Source: JBBSAT01 sp044223665
Lineage (GTDB): Bacteria; Myxococcota_A; Polyangia; Polyangiales; Sandaracinaceae
NCBI GenBank assembly: GCA_044223665.1
Contig: JBGALT010000019.1
Location: 1 to 64,000 of the forward strand
DNA length: 64,000 nt
Direction: 5' to 3'
This document shows, piece after piece, positions 55,234 through 63,260 of this stretch (positions are counted from its first letter, which is position 1; every line of letters begins with the position of its first letter). The position numbers and the translations under genes are program-made. The notes below the pieces were generated by a model. It was not told where the DNA came from. It saw nothing but the letters and a program-made list of their open reading frames with translations, and ran no database searches.

Positions 55234-55767
55234 ATGTGTCATAGCCAGCCCGTGCGGCGCGCGCTTCCCTACGCCCTCGGCCTCGGGCTCGCTCTGGCGA
55301 CGCTGGCGCCATCTCCCGCGCGCGCCTACGAGCGCCAGATCGGCCTCACGCTGGAGCTCGGGTACGCCGTGCTGCCGAGCGGCCCACTGCCCCCGCACGG
55401 TGCGTACGCCGAGCTGGGCGCCTCGGTCGGTCTCTCCGACGTGTGGGAGCTCCGCGTCCGGGCCGGCTACGCCTACCACCCGGAGCCCATGCACCGCTGG
55501 GTGTACGGCGCCGAGATCGTCTACCTCGTCGACATCCTCGAGGTCGTGCCGTTCCTGGGCGTGGGAGTGCTGGGCGTGACCACGCTCGTGGACCCCGCCC
55601 TGAGCGCCGACTTCGCCGTCGACGGCGTCTTCGGTCTCGACGTGCTCCTCTCGCGCGAGATCACGCTCGGCGTCGTGGTCCGCCCCAACGTCGTGCTCAC
55701 GGCGCTCGACACCTCGCCGGTGTGGCTGGAGGCCGGCGTGCGCCTTCAGGGGCTCGTGCCGTTCTGA
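55234..55767 (+). CDS. Small outer-membrane-type protein (177 aa)
   Basis: Signal YALGLGLALATLAPSPARA cleaved near residue 31, then strands with alternating polarity (GLTLELGYAVLPSG, DVWELRVRAGYAYHP, ITLGVVVRPNVVLTAL) and a terminal RLQGLVPF with C-terminal Phe, as in outer-membrane barrels recognised by BamA. About eight strands. Function unknown. Its 3' end overlaps the convergent ComEA-like gene by 22 bp. Confidence 0.72.
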   Translation: MCHSQPVRRALPYALGLGLALATLAPSPARAYERQIGLTLELGYAVLPSGPLPPHGAYAELGASVGLSDVWELRVRAGYAYHPEPMHRWVYGAEIVYLVDILEVVPFLGVGVLGVTTLVDPALSADFAVDGVFGLDVLLSREITLGVVVRPNVVLTALDTSPVWLEAGVRLQGLVPF

Positions 55768-56102
55768 TCACCGGCGGTGGCGTGCGGCGCGATCTCGCGG
55801 ATCGTCGCCGGGCCGAGCCCGGGAACGCGATCGAGCTCTCCGAGCGTGGCGTAGGGCCCGTGGGCCTCCCGGTCGGCGACGATGCGCTGCGCCAACGTCG
55901 GCCCGACGCGCGGTAGCGTCGCCAGCTCCTCGGCGCTCGCGCGATTCACGTCCACCGGCCCCGGCGGCGCGCCGACACGGCCCCCGTGCGAGGGCAAAGG
56001 CGCCGCGGGGCGCGACGGAACCCGGTGTGCGAGCGCCGCCAGCGAGACCAGCGCGAGCACGAGGCCGAGCGCCGAGAGGGTCGAGGCCGGTCGGGGCGAC
56101 AC
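55746..56102 (-). CDS. ComEA-like helix-hairpin-helix protein (118 aa)
   Basis: GTG start; an N-terminal hydrophobic segment (LSALGLVLALVSLAALA, about 9-25) anchors or exports it. A Pro-rich spacer leads to two helix-hairpin-helix motifs, VDVNRASAEELATLPRVGP and LGELDRVPGLGPATIREI, in about 50-110. This is the ComEA plan: a membrane or periplasmic double-stranded-DNA receptor in natural transformation. The Leu-Pro-x-Val-Gly-Pro hairpins are intact. No other competence gene is nearby. Confidence 0.85.
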   Translation of the reverse strand: MSPRPASTLSALGLVLALVSLAALAHRVPSRPAAPLPSHGGRVGAPPGPVDVNRASAEELATLPRVGPTLAQRIVADREAHGPYATLGELDRVPGLGPATIREIAPHATAGDQNGTSP

Positions 56103-56170
56103 GCGCGGCTATCGGCCCCGGCGCTCGCCCGTTGCGCCACGGAGCGTTTCCCTTCGTCCGGCGGGCCCTC

Positions 56171-56662
56171 TCAATAACCGGAGTAGGAGGGCGGAGACGA
56201 GAAGTGCGGCGAGCTCGCGCGCGCGGGCGGAGCGACGGAGTACCCGTAGCCGTAGGGCGCGACCAGGCGGGGAGCCCAGGCGCCGCGGGCGCGGGCCGTG
56301 GCGGAGCGGGCACCCGTGAAGAGCGGGCGCGACACCCATCCCGTCCCGGTGAACTGGTCGACGTAGCTCGGGAGTGGATCCCACGCCGGCACCGGCGCGT
56401 CCGGCACCGCGACCTCGCTCGTTCCGGCGAGCGTCACCGCATCGGCCACGGCGCTCGGGAGGCGGATCGGCGTCGCCGGCGCGGGCGGCGCCTCCACGGT
56501 CATCGCCTCCACGACCAAGGTCCCGCTGTCGGGCGCCGCCGGCGCGGCGAGGTTGGCCGGGCCGATCGGGCGAGGCAGGCGCGCGCTCGCGCAGCTGCTG
56601 GCTGCTGCGAGGAGGAGCCCGAGCGCGATCGAGGCACGCACCCACGAAGGATGGCTGCCCAT
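56171..56662 (-). CDS. Small lipoprotein with Tyr/Gly-rich tail (163 aa)
   Basis: Start at ATG 56662 (a GTG immediately upstream is possible). Signal ending LAAASSC, a Pro/Ala-rich middle and a tail rich in Tyr, Gly, Pro and Ser (APYGYGYSVAPP ... PSYSGY). No domain recognised. Probably a minor envelope lipoprotein. Confidence 0.6.
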   Translation of the reverse strand: MGSHPSWVRASIALGLLLAAASSCASARLPRPIGPANLAAPAAPDSGTLVVEAMTVEAPPAPATPIRLPSAVADAVTLAGTSEVAVPDAPVPAWDPLPSYVDQFTGTGWVSRPLFTGARSATARARGAWAPRLVAPYGYGYSVAPPARASSPHFSSPPSYSGY

Positions 56663-56691
56663 CACGTCGGGCGCCAGGCATGATGCGCCGC

Positions 56692-57804
56692 ATGGCGACG
56701 GCCGACATCGATCCTGCGACCCAGGCGCTCCTCGAGCGCTTCGGTCACCGCCCCGAGGTCCTCGCGCGCCTGGTCGCGCGCCTGGGCGCGCCCGACGAGA
56801 GCAACGCGATCCGAGGTCGCGTCGAGGCGCCGCACGCGAGCGACGTCGTCCGGCTCCCCGCCCTCGGCACGCCCGAGCGCGCGCGACTGGCCGCGGCCGG
56901 CGAGCGCGCGATCGCCGCGGGCAAGGTCGGCGCAGTGATCCTGGCCGGAGGCATGGCGACTCGCTTCGGCGGCGTCGTGAAGGCCGGTGTCCCGGCGGTT
57001 CGGGGCCGCAGCTTCCTCGACCTCAAGATCGCCGATCTCGTGCGCGTCGCGGAGCGTACCGGCGGCCGCGTGCCGTGCTTTCTGATGACGAGCTTCGCGA
57101 CCGACGACACCGTCCGCGCGCTCGCTCGGGGGATGGGGAGCGCGCGCGTGCCGATCGAGACCTTCGCCCAGGGCATCTCCCTGCGCGTCACGCGCGACGG
57201 CACGCCGTTCCGCGAGGCCGACGGCTGCTGCTCGCCCTACGCGCCCGGGCACGGCGATCTCACGTTCGCGCTGCGGGAGCGCGGCGTCATGAAGCGCTTC
57301 CGCGAAGCGGGAGGCGAGATCCTCGTGATGAGCAACGTGGACAACCTCGGCGCCACGCTCGATCCCGCGATCGTCGCGCTGCACCTCGAGCGCGACGTCG
57401 CGGTGACCGCGGAGGTCGTCCGCAAGGAGAAGGGCGACAAGGGCGGCGCGCCCGCGCGCGTCGACGGTGTCGCGCAGATCGTGGAGTCGTTCCGCTTTCC
57501 CCCGGGGTTCGATCAGGACGGCATCCCCGTCTTCAACACCAACACGTTCGTCCTGAGCGCGGCGGCGGTCGATCGCGACTTCGATCTGACGTGGTTCGTC
57601 GTCGAGAAGAGCGTCGAGGGGCAGAAGGTCGTGCAGTTCGAGCGCCTGGTCGGCGAGCTCACCGCGTTCCTGCCGAGCGCCTTCGTCGAGGTCGAGCGCG
57701 GCGGTCCCGATGGCCGCTTCCAGCCCGCCAAGGATCCGGAAGAGCTGGCGCGCCGCGCGCCCGAGATCGAAGCGCTCCTGCGGGCCCGCGGCGTCCTCGA
57801 CTGA
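56692..57804 (+). CDS. UDPGP-type UTP-sugar-1-phosphate uridylyltransferase (370 aa)
   Basis: Start at ATG 56692 (alternatives at 56680 and 56683 add four or three residues). The nucleotide-binding motif VILAGGMATRFGG at about residues 81-93 is followed by KAGVPAVRGRSFLDLK, then MSNVDNLGATLDP (the UDP-sugar Asn/Asp region) and FNTNTFVLS. These define the UGP2/UDPGP superfamily, which makes UDP-glucose or UDP-GlcNAc from UTP. The length is short compared with eukaryotic UGPases but normal for bacterial members. The stop overlaps the next start (TGATG). UDP-glucose would serve envelope polysaccharides. Confidence 0.88.
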   Translation: MATADIDPATQALLERFGHRPEVLARLVARLGAPDESNAIRGRVEAPHASDVVRLPALGTPERARLAAAGERAIAAGKVGAVILAGGMATRFGGVVKAGVPAVRGRSFLDLKIADLVRVAERTGGRVPCFLMTSFATDDTVRALARGMGSARVPIETFAQGISLRVTRDGTPFREADGCCSPYAPGHGDLTFALRERGVMKRFREAGGEILVMSNVDNLGATLDPAIVALHLERDVAVTAEVVRKEKGDKGGAPARVDGVAQIVESFRFPPGFDQDGIPVFNTNTFVLSAAAVDRDFDLTWFVVEKSVEGQKVVQFERLVGELTAFLPSAFVEVERGGPDGRFQPAKDPEELARRAPEIEALLRARGVLD

Positions 57805-59015
57805 TGGCCGCTCGGGAACCGACGCCGTCCGGCGAGGTCCGCATCTCGGTGCGGACCTCGCTCTCGCTCGCCCTCGCCTTCGTCCTCGGCGCCTGCGGGT
57901 CGACGGGCGAGGTCCACATCTTGGCGGGCGCGTGCCCCTTCGGCGCCGAGAACCACCTCGTCGATCTCGACGGCCCCGTGCTCGACGATCTCGCCGCCGC
58001 ACCGCTCGGCACCGGAGCCTACCTGGCGTGGTCGGAGCGAAGCGGCCTCTTCGGCGTCGCGCTGGGCCCGGACGGAACGGCCACGGAAGAGCGGCAGCGG
58101 CTCGGGCCCGCCTGCGCGGGCGGGCTCGACGTCCTCGCCCATGGCGAGAGCACGCTGATCGCGTGCGGCATCGCCGGAGACGTCGAGCGTGACGAGCGCG
58201 GCGCCGTCGTCGTCTACGAGCGCGCTGCCGCCGGCACCGTGCGTGTCCTCGATCGCCGATCGGGCGTCGGCGAGGGGCACGGGGTCGCGCTCGCGGGCCA
58301 CGGCGACGAGGTGATCGTCGGCTGGCAGGACGCGACGGGCGCGAGCTCGAGCGCATGGCTCGTGGAGGTCGCCAGCCCCGCCGAGCCGATCCGTCTCTCG
58401 CGCGGGGGCTTCCGCGCCAGCGCGCCGGCGCTCGCATACGACGCCGAGGGCCACCGCTTGGTCGCGTGGGGCGAGCTCTGGAACGACGAGCACGGCGACG
58501 CCGAGGGGCGAATGGTGCTCCAGGTCGCGCATCGAGGCCCGATCGCCGTCGGCACCCTCGCCTACGAGCTGCCCCGCCCCGTCCTGGTGGAGGACGGGAC
58601 CGGCGCCATCCTCGCGTTCCGCGATCGTCGGCCCGCCCGGACCCGCCCTGCGCTGCAGCTCGCCCGGATCGCTGCCGATACGCGGGAGCTGCTCGTCTCC
58701 TCGGGAGCGCCCGCCAACGCGGCCGGCGGCGGGATCGCCGTGCCCTGCCAGGGCGCCGTGATGGTGGTCGCGCCGCGAACCCACTCGCGCACCGAGCGTC
58801 TCGTGAGCGTACGGCGGCATGGGCAAGACCTCGCGGGGCTCGGGCCCGAGCAGCAGATCTACGAGCACGCCGCGACCTTCGAGTGGGCGGACGCGCTCTG
58901 CCTGGGCGACCGCTTCATGGTCGTCTTCGGCTCGCGCGCGAGCCCCGATCATCCCATCGGGACCGTCCGCTCCGTGACCGTCGACTGCAGCAGCGTCGCC
59001 ACGCCCACCGAGTGA
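57804..59015 (+). CDS. Lipoprotein, possible beta-propeller (403 aa)
   Basis: ATG shares a base with the upstream stop, so translation is coupled to the uridylyltransferase. Signal RTSLSLALAFVLGAC with lipobox Cys near 31. The mature part has repeated units around Trp, such as GAYLAWSE, VIVGWQDATG and RLVAWGELW, typical of propeller-like surface lipoproteins, and four cysteines. No family named. Coupling to a nucleotide-sugar enzyme may hint at a polysaccharide role. Confidence 0.75.
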   Translation: MAAREPTPSGEVRISVRTSLSLALAFVLGACGSTGEVHILAGACPFGAENHLVDLDGPVLDDLAAAPLGTGAYLAWSERSGLFGVALGPDGTATEERQRLGPACAGGLDVLAHGESTLIACGIAGDVERDERGAVVVYERAAAGTVRVLDRRSGVGEGHGVALAGHGDEVIVGWQDATGASSSAWLVEVASPAEPIRLSRGGFRASAPALAYDAEGHRLVAWGELWNDEHGDAEGRMVLQVAHRGPIAVGTLAYELPRPVLVEDGTGAILAFRDRRPARTRPALQLARIAADTRELLVSSGAPANAAGGGIAVPCQGAVMVVAPRTHSRTERLVSVRRHGQDLAGLGPEQQIYEHAATFEWADALCLGDRFMVVFGSRASPDHPIGTVRSVTVDCSSVATPTE

Positions 59016-59040
59016 CCCACCTCGTGTATCGTGCGCTCCG

Positions 59041-61536
59041 ATGCGCGCGCGCCTCCTCTCGGCGTTCCTCGCTCTTTCCGCCGCCTGGCTGACCGGGGCG
59101 CTCGCCGTCGCGCAGGACGCCGATGCGGGCGTGTCGGCAGCGCCCGACGTGGTGAGCTCGGCGCAGCCCGTCGCCACGCCGCCCGCCCCCGAGCCCGATG
59201 CCGAGGACGGCGTCACGGCCGGCCCGACGCCCGAGCAGGCTGCGCTGCTCGAGAGCACCCACGTCGCCGAGCTCGCCCAGCAGACACGCGTCGACGTCCG
59301 CGCCGCGCGCCCCCTCTTGCGCGGCGACTCGGACGAGCTCCGGATCGCGCGGGCCCTTCCCGGCCGGGAGGCCGAGCTCGCCCGCCTCACGAGCGCCGCG
59401 CGCAGGGAGCAGATCGCGCGCATGTCGCAGCGCGAGCTCGCGGACCTGCGCGCCGAGTGGCGGGCCATTCGCGAGCAGCTCGCGGAGTGGCAAGAGCAGC
59501 TCTCGGAGCGGTCGACCGAGGTCGAGGGGGCCCACAGCCACCTGGTCGAGCTGCGCCGCACGTGGCGAGCGCTGCGCGACGCGGTCGAGGCCACCGGTGA
59601 TGCTTCCGATCCGCGCATCCCGCGCATCAGCGCGTCGCTCGACGAAGTGCGCTCGCTCGTGCGCGACCTCGATCGCGAGCGCGAGATCGTCCAGGGGCTC
59701 GAAGACCGCGTCTCGGTGCTCCAGCTCACCGCGGACGACGTCAACGAGGACCTCCGCGCCGCGCTCGACGCGTACCGCGAGCGCCTCCTGATCCGCGATC
59801 GGCCGCCGCTCTGGCACGGCCTCGGAGAGGACGAGATCGGCGACGACCCGGCCTGGGGCGAGCACCTCGCGGCGCAGGGGCGGCTGCTCGCCGAGCAGAC
59901 GCCGGGCGCGCTCCGACTCGTCCTCGTCTGGGCCGTGCTCGCGCTGGTCTTCGCCTGGGCTCGTCGCCGCGTCCGCGCCTCGGAAGGCGCGGGCGACCTC
60001 GGTCGCTGGAAGCGCGCGGTGCAGCAGCCCGTCGTCGCCGCGCTCCTGCTCGTGCTCTTCGCATCGGGCGTGTTCGTCCCGCACGCGCCGGTCGTCTTCG
60101 GCGACGTCGTGGGCGTGCTGATCCTCGTGCCGCTGGTCCTCTCGATGGACCTGGTGCTGCCCGCGTCGACCCGGCCCGCCGTCGCGATCGTGGCCGTCTA
60201 CGTGCTCGTCGATCGGTTCGAAGGAACGCTCGCCGACGGCTTGGCGGCGCGGCGCGCCTCGATCTTGGTCGAGTCGCTCGCCGTCTCGGCGCTGCTCGGC
60301 GCGTGGGCCTGGCGCGCGCCGTCGGACGCCGGCGTGATGCGATGGCTCCGGCGCCTGGCGCTCGCCGCGGCGCTCGTCGATCTGGCGGCGCTGATCCTGA
60401 ACGTCGCCGGCTACGCGTTCCTCGCCACGGTCCTCGTGCGGGGGACCGCGATCGCCCTCGAGGGCACCCTCTCGCTCACCGTCGTCGGGGCCAGCATCGA
60501 CGCGCTCGCGCGGCTGGCGCTGCACAGCGAGCTGCTCTCCGGGTCGCACGGCGTGCGCCTGCACCGTCCGCTCATCGAGTCGCGGCTCGAGCGCGGCATC
60601 ATCGCGACCTTCGCGCTCGCCTGGGTCGGTCTCGTGCTCGGGGCCTATGGGCTCGCGTCGCCCTTCTTCGGCTGGCTCGAGGACGTCCTTCACGCGCACC
60701 GCACCTTCGGCACGCTCGATCTCACCCTGGGCGACATCTCGGCCGCGGCGATCGTGCTGGCGATCAGCTGGGTGCTCACGCGCTTCGTGCTCTTCGTCCT
60801 CGAGCTCGACGTGCTCCCGCGCCTGGCCCTCGAGGCCGGCGTGGGTGGCGCGATCTCGGGCCTGACGCGCTACGTGCTCTTCGGCACCGGCATCCTGCTC
60901 ACGCTGGCCACCCTCGGCATCGACGCCGATCAGATCGCCCTGGTCGCGGGCGCCCTCGGCGTCGGCGTGGGCTTCGGCCTCCAGGGGATCGTCGCGAACT
61001 TCATCGCCGGGCTCGTGCTCATGCTCGAGCGGCCCGTGCGGCTCGGCGACCGCATCGAGATCGGCACCCTCGTCGGGAAGGTGCAGCGCATCGGGCTGCG
61101 CTCGAGCACGGTGCGCGGAGACGACGGATCCGAGGTGATCGTCCCCAACGAGAAGCTCATGAACAGCGAGGTCGTCAACTGGACCTTCTCCGACCGGCGC
61201 AACCGCGTGCAGATCCCGGTGGGCGTCGGCTACGGGAGCGACACGACCAAGGTGCTCGAGATCCTGACGAGCACGGTGCGGGCCCACGCCGAGGTGCTCA
61301 CGGCGGCCCACGGCGCGGGCGACCCGGCCGTCCTGTTCACCGGGTTCGGTGCGAGCTCGCTCGACTTCGTCGTCCGCTTCTGGACCGATCAGGACCAGTC
61401 GGCCCGCGTGAAGAGCGAGGTGGGCCTTCGTATCCTCGAGGCGCTCGCCGCGGCGAAGATCGAGATCCCCTTCCCGCAGCAAGACGTTCGCGTCGTGAGC
61501 CTGCCCGCGGCGCTCCCCGAGGCGAAGACGCCCTGA
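59041..61536 (+). CDS. Large MscS-family mechanosensitive channel (831 aa)
   Basis: Signal MRARLLSAFLALSAAWLTGALAVAQ cleaved near 25. A long periplasmic helical region (about 75-260; AEWRAIREQLAEWQEQL-type coiled coil) comes before about nine to ten membrane helices (295-660). The MscS core follows, with the pore-helix region GALGVGVGFGLQGIVANFIA near 640, IVPNEKLMNSEVVNW, and the cytoplasmic beta-domain to about 800. The plan matches MscK/YjeP-like channels that open on hypo-osmotic shock. Inner membrane. Confidence 0.92.
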   Translation: MRARLLSAFLALSAAWLTGALAVAQDADAGVSAAPDVVSSAQPVATPPAPEPDAEDGVTAGPTPEQAALLESTHVAELAQQTRVDVRAARPLLRGDSDELRIARALPGREAELARLTSAARREQIARMSQRELADLRAEWRAIREQLAEWQEQLSERSTEVEGAHSHLVELRRTWRALRDAVEATGDASDPRIPRISASLDEVRSLVRDLDREREIVQGLEDRVSVLQLTADDVNEDLRAALDAYRERLLIRDRPPLWHGLGEDEIGDDPAWGEHLAAQGRLLAEQTPGALRLVLVWAVLALVFAWARRRVRASEGAGDLGRWKRAVQQPVVAALLLVLFASGVFVPHAPVVFGDVVGVLILVPLVLSMDLVLPASTRPAVAIVAVYVLVDRFEGTLADGLAARRASILVESLAVSALLGAWAWRAPSDAGVMRWLRRLALAAALVDLAALILNVAGYAFLATVLVRGTAIALEGTLSLTVVGASIDALARLALHSELLSGSHGVRLHRPLIESRLERGIIATFALAWVGLVLGAYGLASPFFGWLEDVLHAHRTFGTLDLTLGDISAAAIVLAISWVLTRFVLFVLELDVLPRLALEAGVGGAISGLTRYVLFGTGILLTLATLGIDADQIALVAGALGVGVGFGLQGIVANFIAGLVLMLERPVRLGDRIEIGTLVGKVQRIGLRSSTVRGDDGSEVIVPNEKLMNSEVVNWTFSDRRNRVQIPVGVGYGSDTTKVLEILTSTVRAHAEVLTAAHGAGDPAVLFTGFGASSLDFVVRFWTDQDQSARVKSEVGLRILEALAAAKIEIPFPQQDVRVVSLPAALPEAKTP

Positions 61537-61588
61537 CCCCCCCCCCGGCGGGAGATCGTCGCCCGACGATGCGGACGAGCTATCCGTG

Positions 61589-62032
61589 TCAGTGGGTCCC
61601 GGCGAGCATCAGCAGCTGCGCCACGCCGAGCACGTAGAGCGAGAACCCGACCACGAAGAGAGCCATCGCGACCGAGAGGAAGCGCGACTTTCGATCGCGC
61701 AGCGCCAGCATTCGCTCGAGCATCTCGAGCGGCTCGCCGCCGAGCTCCTGGGTGAGCCAGCGGAGCTGGAGCACGCCGCCCACGGCGACCGCCGCCGCCC
61801 CGAGCACGACGAGCAAGCCGCTGACCACGCTGAGCCGGGCGAGCAGGCTGGTCGCCGCGATCGCGCGCCCCGAAAAGCCGGTGACCGTGATCACGATGCC
61901 GCTCAGGCTCAGCATCACCTGGGCGCGCGTGACGAGGACGCTGAGCTGCGCCTCCACGAGCCGGAACGCCCCGAGGCGGTCGCCTGCCGCCAGCTCGAGG
62001 ATCCGCTGGGCTTCCGTGCTGCGCTCGCTCAT
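61589..62032 (-). CDS. Small membrane protein (147 aa)
   Basis: Start at ATG 62032. Two to three hydrophobic segments: about 36-52 (AQVMLSLSGIVITVTGF), 66-88 (LSVVSGLLVVLGAAAVAVGGV) and 124-142 (ALFVVGFSLYVLGVAQLLML). A cytoplasmic N-terminus with AAGDRLGAFRLVEAQLS. No family recognised. It is convergent with the channel gene. Confidence 0.7.
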   Translation of the reverse strand: MSERSTEAQRILELAAGDRLGAFRLVEAQLSVLVTRAQVMLSLSGIVITVTGFSGRAIAATSLLARLSVVSGLLVVLGAAAVAVGGVLQLRWLTQELGGEPLEMLERMLALRDRKSRFLSVAMALFVVGFSLYVLGVAQLLMLAGTH

Positions 62033-62088
62033 GGCGCGCGACTCTACCGAGGATCGGGGTCGCCGCGAGCCCGAAGTCGCGCCGCGGA

Positions 62089-63129
62089 TCAGGGCCAGGG
62101 CGCGGCGCCGATCAGCCAGGTGTGGATCGCCAGCATGAGCGCCCAGCCGGCGATGCCGAGGGCGACCCGCCACCATCCCAGCTCGCCGAGCGTGGGCCAC
62201 GACTGGCGGCCAGAGGCGATCGCTGCGAACGGGAGCAGGCTCGTCCGCGCGGCGAATCGGGCCCACGTCTCGCCCCCGCTGGCCCGCCGGCGCGCGTCGA
62301 TGTGCAGCATGCCGCCGAGCGCGAGCACCGCGACGCTCCCGAAGAGGGCGACGCTGCGCAGATCACCGTTCGCGGCCAGGTGCGAGAGCCCCCACAGGCC
62401 GAAGCCCCAGAGCGCCGGATGGCGCGTGATGCGCAGGATGCCCGTCACGGGCAGCTCGCGGCTCGCCATCCCGGCGACGGCGGGGCTGGCGATCGTGTAG
62501 CCCATCACGAGCAGCGTGTAGGCGACCGGCATCACCACGTTCGGCACCCAGCGCGTCCAGGCGGGCGGCGTGTAGAGCGCGACGAAGGGCGCGCTCCGCC
62601 ACTCGAGGACGAGCCACGCGAACGAGGCGAGGATCGCCAGCGAGTAGAGGCCGAGGTAGCGGTTCTCGCCCAGCGCCGCGACTCCGCGCCCTCGCACGGC
62701 GCGCGACGAGAGCGTGAAGTGCAGGCCGGCGAAGGCGAGCGCCGCGAGCACCATCCAGTGGCGCGCTCGCTCGCCTTCGGGCGTGCGGGGCGCGCGCGCG
62801 ATGGCCAGGACCGCCCGCGCCAGCCGTCGCGCCTCGTCTCGGGTCGTGACGGCGCGAGGCATCACGCCGGCGGGGAAGCCCGGCGTGACGATGACGTCGG
62901 GCTCGAGGATCGAGGCGGTGAGCGCCTCCTCGTCCTGCGGCGCGCGCGCGAAGCTCGGGCCGACGCCGTCGCGACCGTCGAGCGTGTGGCATGCGACGCA
63001 GCCGGCGCCCTCGAGCACGACGGCCGGGTCGTCCTGGGCGCTCGCGCGCTGCGCCGAGAGCGCCAAGAGGAGCGCGAGCGCGAGCCGACCCCGGTCACGC
63101 ACGCAGCCGAGAGTGAAGCGCCGTCCCAT
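62089..63129 (-). CDS. Cytochrome c-NnrU domain fusion (346 aa)
   Basis: Start at ATG 63129 (MGRRFTLG). A signal peptide is followed by a mini cytochrome c domain (about 32-105) with haem motif CVACH and a later GVMPRAV segment whose Met could be the axial ligand. Then comes a six-helix NnrU-like membrane domain (about 115-346), with FAGLHFTLSSRAVRG, ENRYLGLYSLAILASFAW, GILRITRHPALWGFGLWGLSH and FAARTSLLPFAAI. NnrU is linked to nitric-oxide metabolism in denitrifiers, with unclear biochemistry. The fusion hints at haem- or electron-linked function. No nitrite or NO reductase gene is near. Confidence 0.88.
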   Translation of the reverse strand: MGRRFTLGCVRDRGRLALALLLALSAQRASAQDDPAVVLEGAGCVACHTLDGRDGVGPSFARAPQDEEALTASILEPDVIVTPGFPAGVMPRAVTTRDEARRLARAVLAIARAPRTPEGERARHWMVLAALAFAGLHFTLSSRAVRGRGVAALGENRYLGLYSLAILASFAWLVLEWRSAPFVALYTPPAWTRWVPNVVMPVAYTLLVMGYTIASPAVAGMASRELPVTGILRITRHPALWGFGLWGLSHLAANGDLRSVALFGSVAVLALGGMLHIDARRRASGGETWARFAARTSLLPFAAIASGRQSWPTLGELGWWRVALGIAGWALMLAIHTWLIGAAPWP

Positions 63130-63260
63130 CGAGTCGCTGCTCCATATCACCCGCCGCGCACCGTGACGACTCGCGGGAGCCCTCGCGCCGCGCCGCGATC
63201 CACGCCCGGCGCGCTTCGGCCAGCGTCACCGGGGCGATCATCGGCTACCTTTCGCCCGCC

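Noticed and set aside
63095..63241. 48-residue minus-strand frame (MIAPVTLAEARRAW)
   Set aside because: Overlaps the start of the cytochrome-NnrU gene, with no RBS or recognisable pattern; could be chance in high-GC DNA.
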